From the NCBI RefSeq assembly GCF_946886105.1, contig NZ_CAMPHV010000031.1:1-62565 (forward strand): 62,565 bases of DNA, in the 5' to 3' direction. The translations under genes were made by a program, and so were the position numbers. Positions within the stretch are counted from its first letter, which is position 1. Each line of letters begins with the position of its first letter. Of the stretch, positions 61,228 through 62,565 are shown piece after piece. The stretch comes from an uncultured Pseudomonas sp. GTDB lineage: Bacteria > Pseudomonadota > Gammaproteobacteria > Pseudomonadales > Pseudomonadaceae. A model generated the notes under the pieces. That model searched no databases. It was not told the DNA's origin and worked only from the letters and a program-made list of their open reading frames with translations.

Positions 61228-62319
61228 TCATAGCTGTGGCAACACCGGCGTAGCAACCCGCACCTCGGCATTCTGCGCGCGATGGCGCAACAGGTGGTCC
61301 ATCAGCACGATGGCCATCATCGCCTCGGCGATGGGCGTGGCGCGGATGCCGACGCAAGGGTCGTGACGGCCCTTGGTGATGATGTCCACCGGCTGGCCGT
61401 GGATATCGATCGAGCGGCCCGGCGTGGTGATGCTGGACGTCGGCTTGAGCGCCAGGTGGGCGACGATCGGCTGGCCGGAGGAAATCCCGCCGAGGATGCC
61501 GCCGGCGTTGTTCGAGAGAAAGCCCTCAGGCGTCATCTCGTCGCGGTGCTCGGTGCCACGCTGGGCCACCGAGGCGAAACCGGCGCCGATTTCCACACCC
61601 TTGACCGCGTTGATGCTCATCAGCGCATGGGCCAGTTCGGCATCCAGGCGGTCGAAGATCGGCTCGCCCAGGCCTGGCATCACGCCTTCGGCGACCACGG
61701 TGATCTTCGCCCCGACCGAGTCCTGGTCGCGGCGCAATTGGTCCATATAGGCTTCCAACTCCGGCACTTTGTCCGGATTGGGGCTGAAAAAGGCGTTCTG
61801 CTCGACGCTGTCCCAGCTCTTGAACGGAATCTCGATGGGCCCGAGCTGGCTCATATAGCCGCGGATGACGATGCCCTGGGTGGCCAGGTATTTCTTCGCG
61901 ATGGCGCCGGCGGCCACACGCATGGCGGTCTCGCGGGCCGAGCTGCGGCCACCGCCACGGTAGTCGCGGATGCCGTATTTATGGTGGTAGCTGTAATCGG
62001 CATGAGCCGGGCGGAACGAGTCCTTGATCGCCGAATAATCCTTGGATTTCTGATCGGTATTGCGGATCAGCAGGCCGATCGAACAGCCGGTGGTCTTGCC
62101 TTCGAAAACCCCGGCGAGAATTTCCACCACATCGTCTTCCTGACGCTGAGTGGTGTGCCGGCTGGTGCCCGGCTTACGCCGGTCGAGGTCGCGTTGCATG
62201 TCTTCCAACGACAATTCCAGCCCTGGCGGGCAACCGTCGACGATGGCGACCAGGGCCGGACCATGGCTTTCGCCGGCCGTGGTGACGGTGAACAACTTGC
62301 CGTAGGTATTGCCGGACAT
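61228..62319 (-). CDS. aroC: chorismate synthase
   Basis: Converts EPSP to chorismate with reduced FMN. A complete 363-aa protein: [20 protein letters not shown] at the start, the family signatures [39 protein letters not shown] and the C-terminal [23 protein letters not shown] at 62319. Syntenic with the MFS gene as in other pseudomonads. Confidence 0.97.
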   Translation of the reverse strand: MSGNTYGKLFTVTTAGESHGPALVAIVDGCPPGLELSLEDMQRDLDRRKPGTSRHTTQRQEDDVVEILAGVFEGKTTGCSIGLLIRNTDQKSKDYSAIKDSFRPAHADYSYHHKYGIRDYRGGGRSSARETAMRVAAGAIAKKYLATQGIVIRGYMSQLGPIEIPFKSWDSVEQNAFFSPNPDKVPELEAYMDQLRRDQDSVGAKITVVAEGVMPGLGEPIFDRLDAELAHALMSINAVKGVEIGAGFASVAQRGTEHRDEMTPEGFLSNNAGGILGGISSGQPIVAHLALKPTSSITTPGRSIDIHGQPVDIITKGRHDPCVGIRATPIAEAMMAIVLMDHLLRHRAQNAEVRVATPVLPQL

Positions 62320-62512
62320 TGGCGAGACACTCCGCGAATCAGCACTTGGTCGGTCGCGCTTGCCAGCGCAGCCGAGCCCTCGTTAAGTAAGCCCGCGAGT
62401 ATACCCGCGGCGCCCATGCAGTTCACCCAGTAGACGCCCGCCCGTGCCCATGCTCTGCAATCCGCCAACGCCTGACCACGAACCTTATGCTGATATATAC
62501 ATCCAACGACCC

Positions 62513-62565
62513 CTAGGGTCTGTTGCCGTTTCATCGCGACCGCGCCGGAGCCTGTTTTAGCGCGA
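62513..62565. mobile_element. partial second copy of the 270-bp TIR element, cut by the window end
   Basis: 53 bp from the terminal repeat, matching the reverse complement of 58515-58567 at all but one position. The element is thus present at least twice within 4.3 kb, in opposite orientation, with the rest of this copy beyond the window. Confidence 0.65.

Overview
The window is about 62.6 kb of high-GC DNA with the gene content of a gammaproteobacterium of the Pseudomonadaceae. The evidence is the order dusA-tal-rssC-rssB-pilZ-mlaA, the efp-earP pair, aroC next to an MFS transporter and an acireductone-dioxygenase-like gene, and a cluster of an Anbu peptidase with an ATP-grasp, an alpha-E and a transglutaminase protein. 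The backbone is dense and GC-rich. Two accessory stretches break it, and several palindromic or terminal-inverted-repeat elements sit in intergenic gaps. No CRISPR array, rRNA or complete insertion sequence is visible.

Region 1 (1-11380) is one compact plus-strand operon of eight genes with translational overlaps: a membrane desaturase, a UbiA-type prenyltransferase, a class I HMG-CoA reductase fused to a kinase-like domain, a PEP-synthase-like dikinase without its C-terminal barrel, a double-GNAT-like protein, an OleC-like adenylating enzyme, a CDP-alcohol phosphatidyltransferase and a CDP-archaeol-synthase-like protein. I do not recognise this combination. It looks like a pathway for an unusual isoprenoid or acyl lipid and is the strongest candidate here for an undescribed biosynthetic system.

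Region 2 (about 11400-18600) is a decayed prophage abutting the 5' end of dusA. It has a late-control gene D remnant on the left and a repressor/Cro-like switch on the right. Between them lies AT-rich cargo: a stand-alone deaminase with an APOBEC-like zinc motif, a lipoprotein, and a three-gene operon pairing a colicin-E3-type ribonuclease domain with a small acidic protein and an ImmA/IrrE metallopeptidase. The last looks like a tripartite toxin module.

Region 3 (18700-36200) is core genome: dusA, tal, the RssB/RssC phosphatase/anti-anti-sigma pair, a PilZ protein, mlaA, queF, pyrF, a YcaQ-type glycosylase, transporters, LysR regulators, efp with earP, and an FtrA-like regulator divergent from a rhodanese. 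Region 4 (36240-37510) is a small element remnant beside tRNA-Ser(GGA): an integrase relic and a YefM/YoeB-type toxin-antitoxin pair between imperfect 35-bp direct repeats.

Region 5 (37600-62565) is mostly housekeeping: a crotonase, PlsC-like acyltransferase, CorA-like transporter, a voltage-sensor channel, a beta-oxidation pair separated by an inverted-repeat element, a cytochrome c, MscS, the Anbu cluster, a RraB-like protein, an AlkA-type glycosylase, glycogen phosphorylase, an Ogt-type methyltransferase, an acireductone-dioxygenase homologue that has lost two metal ligands, an MFS transporter and aroC. A 270-bp element with perfect terminal inverted repeats follows glgP, and a second copy in the opposite orientation begins at the window end.
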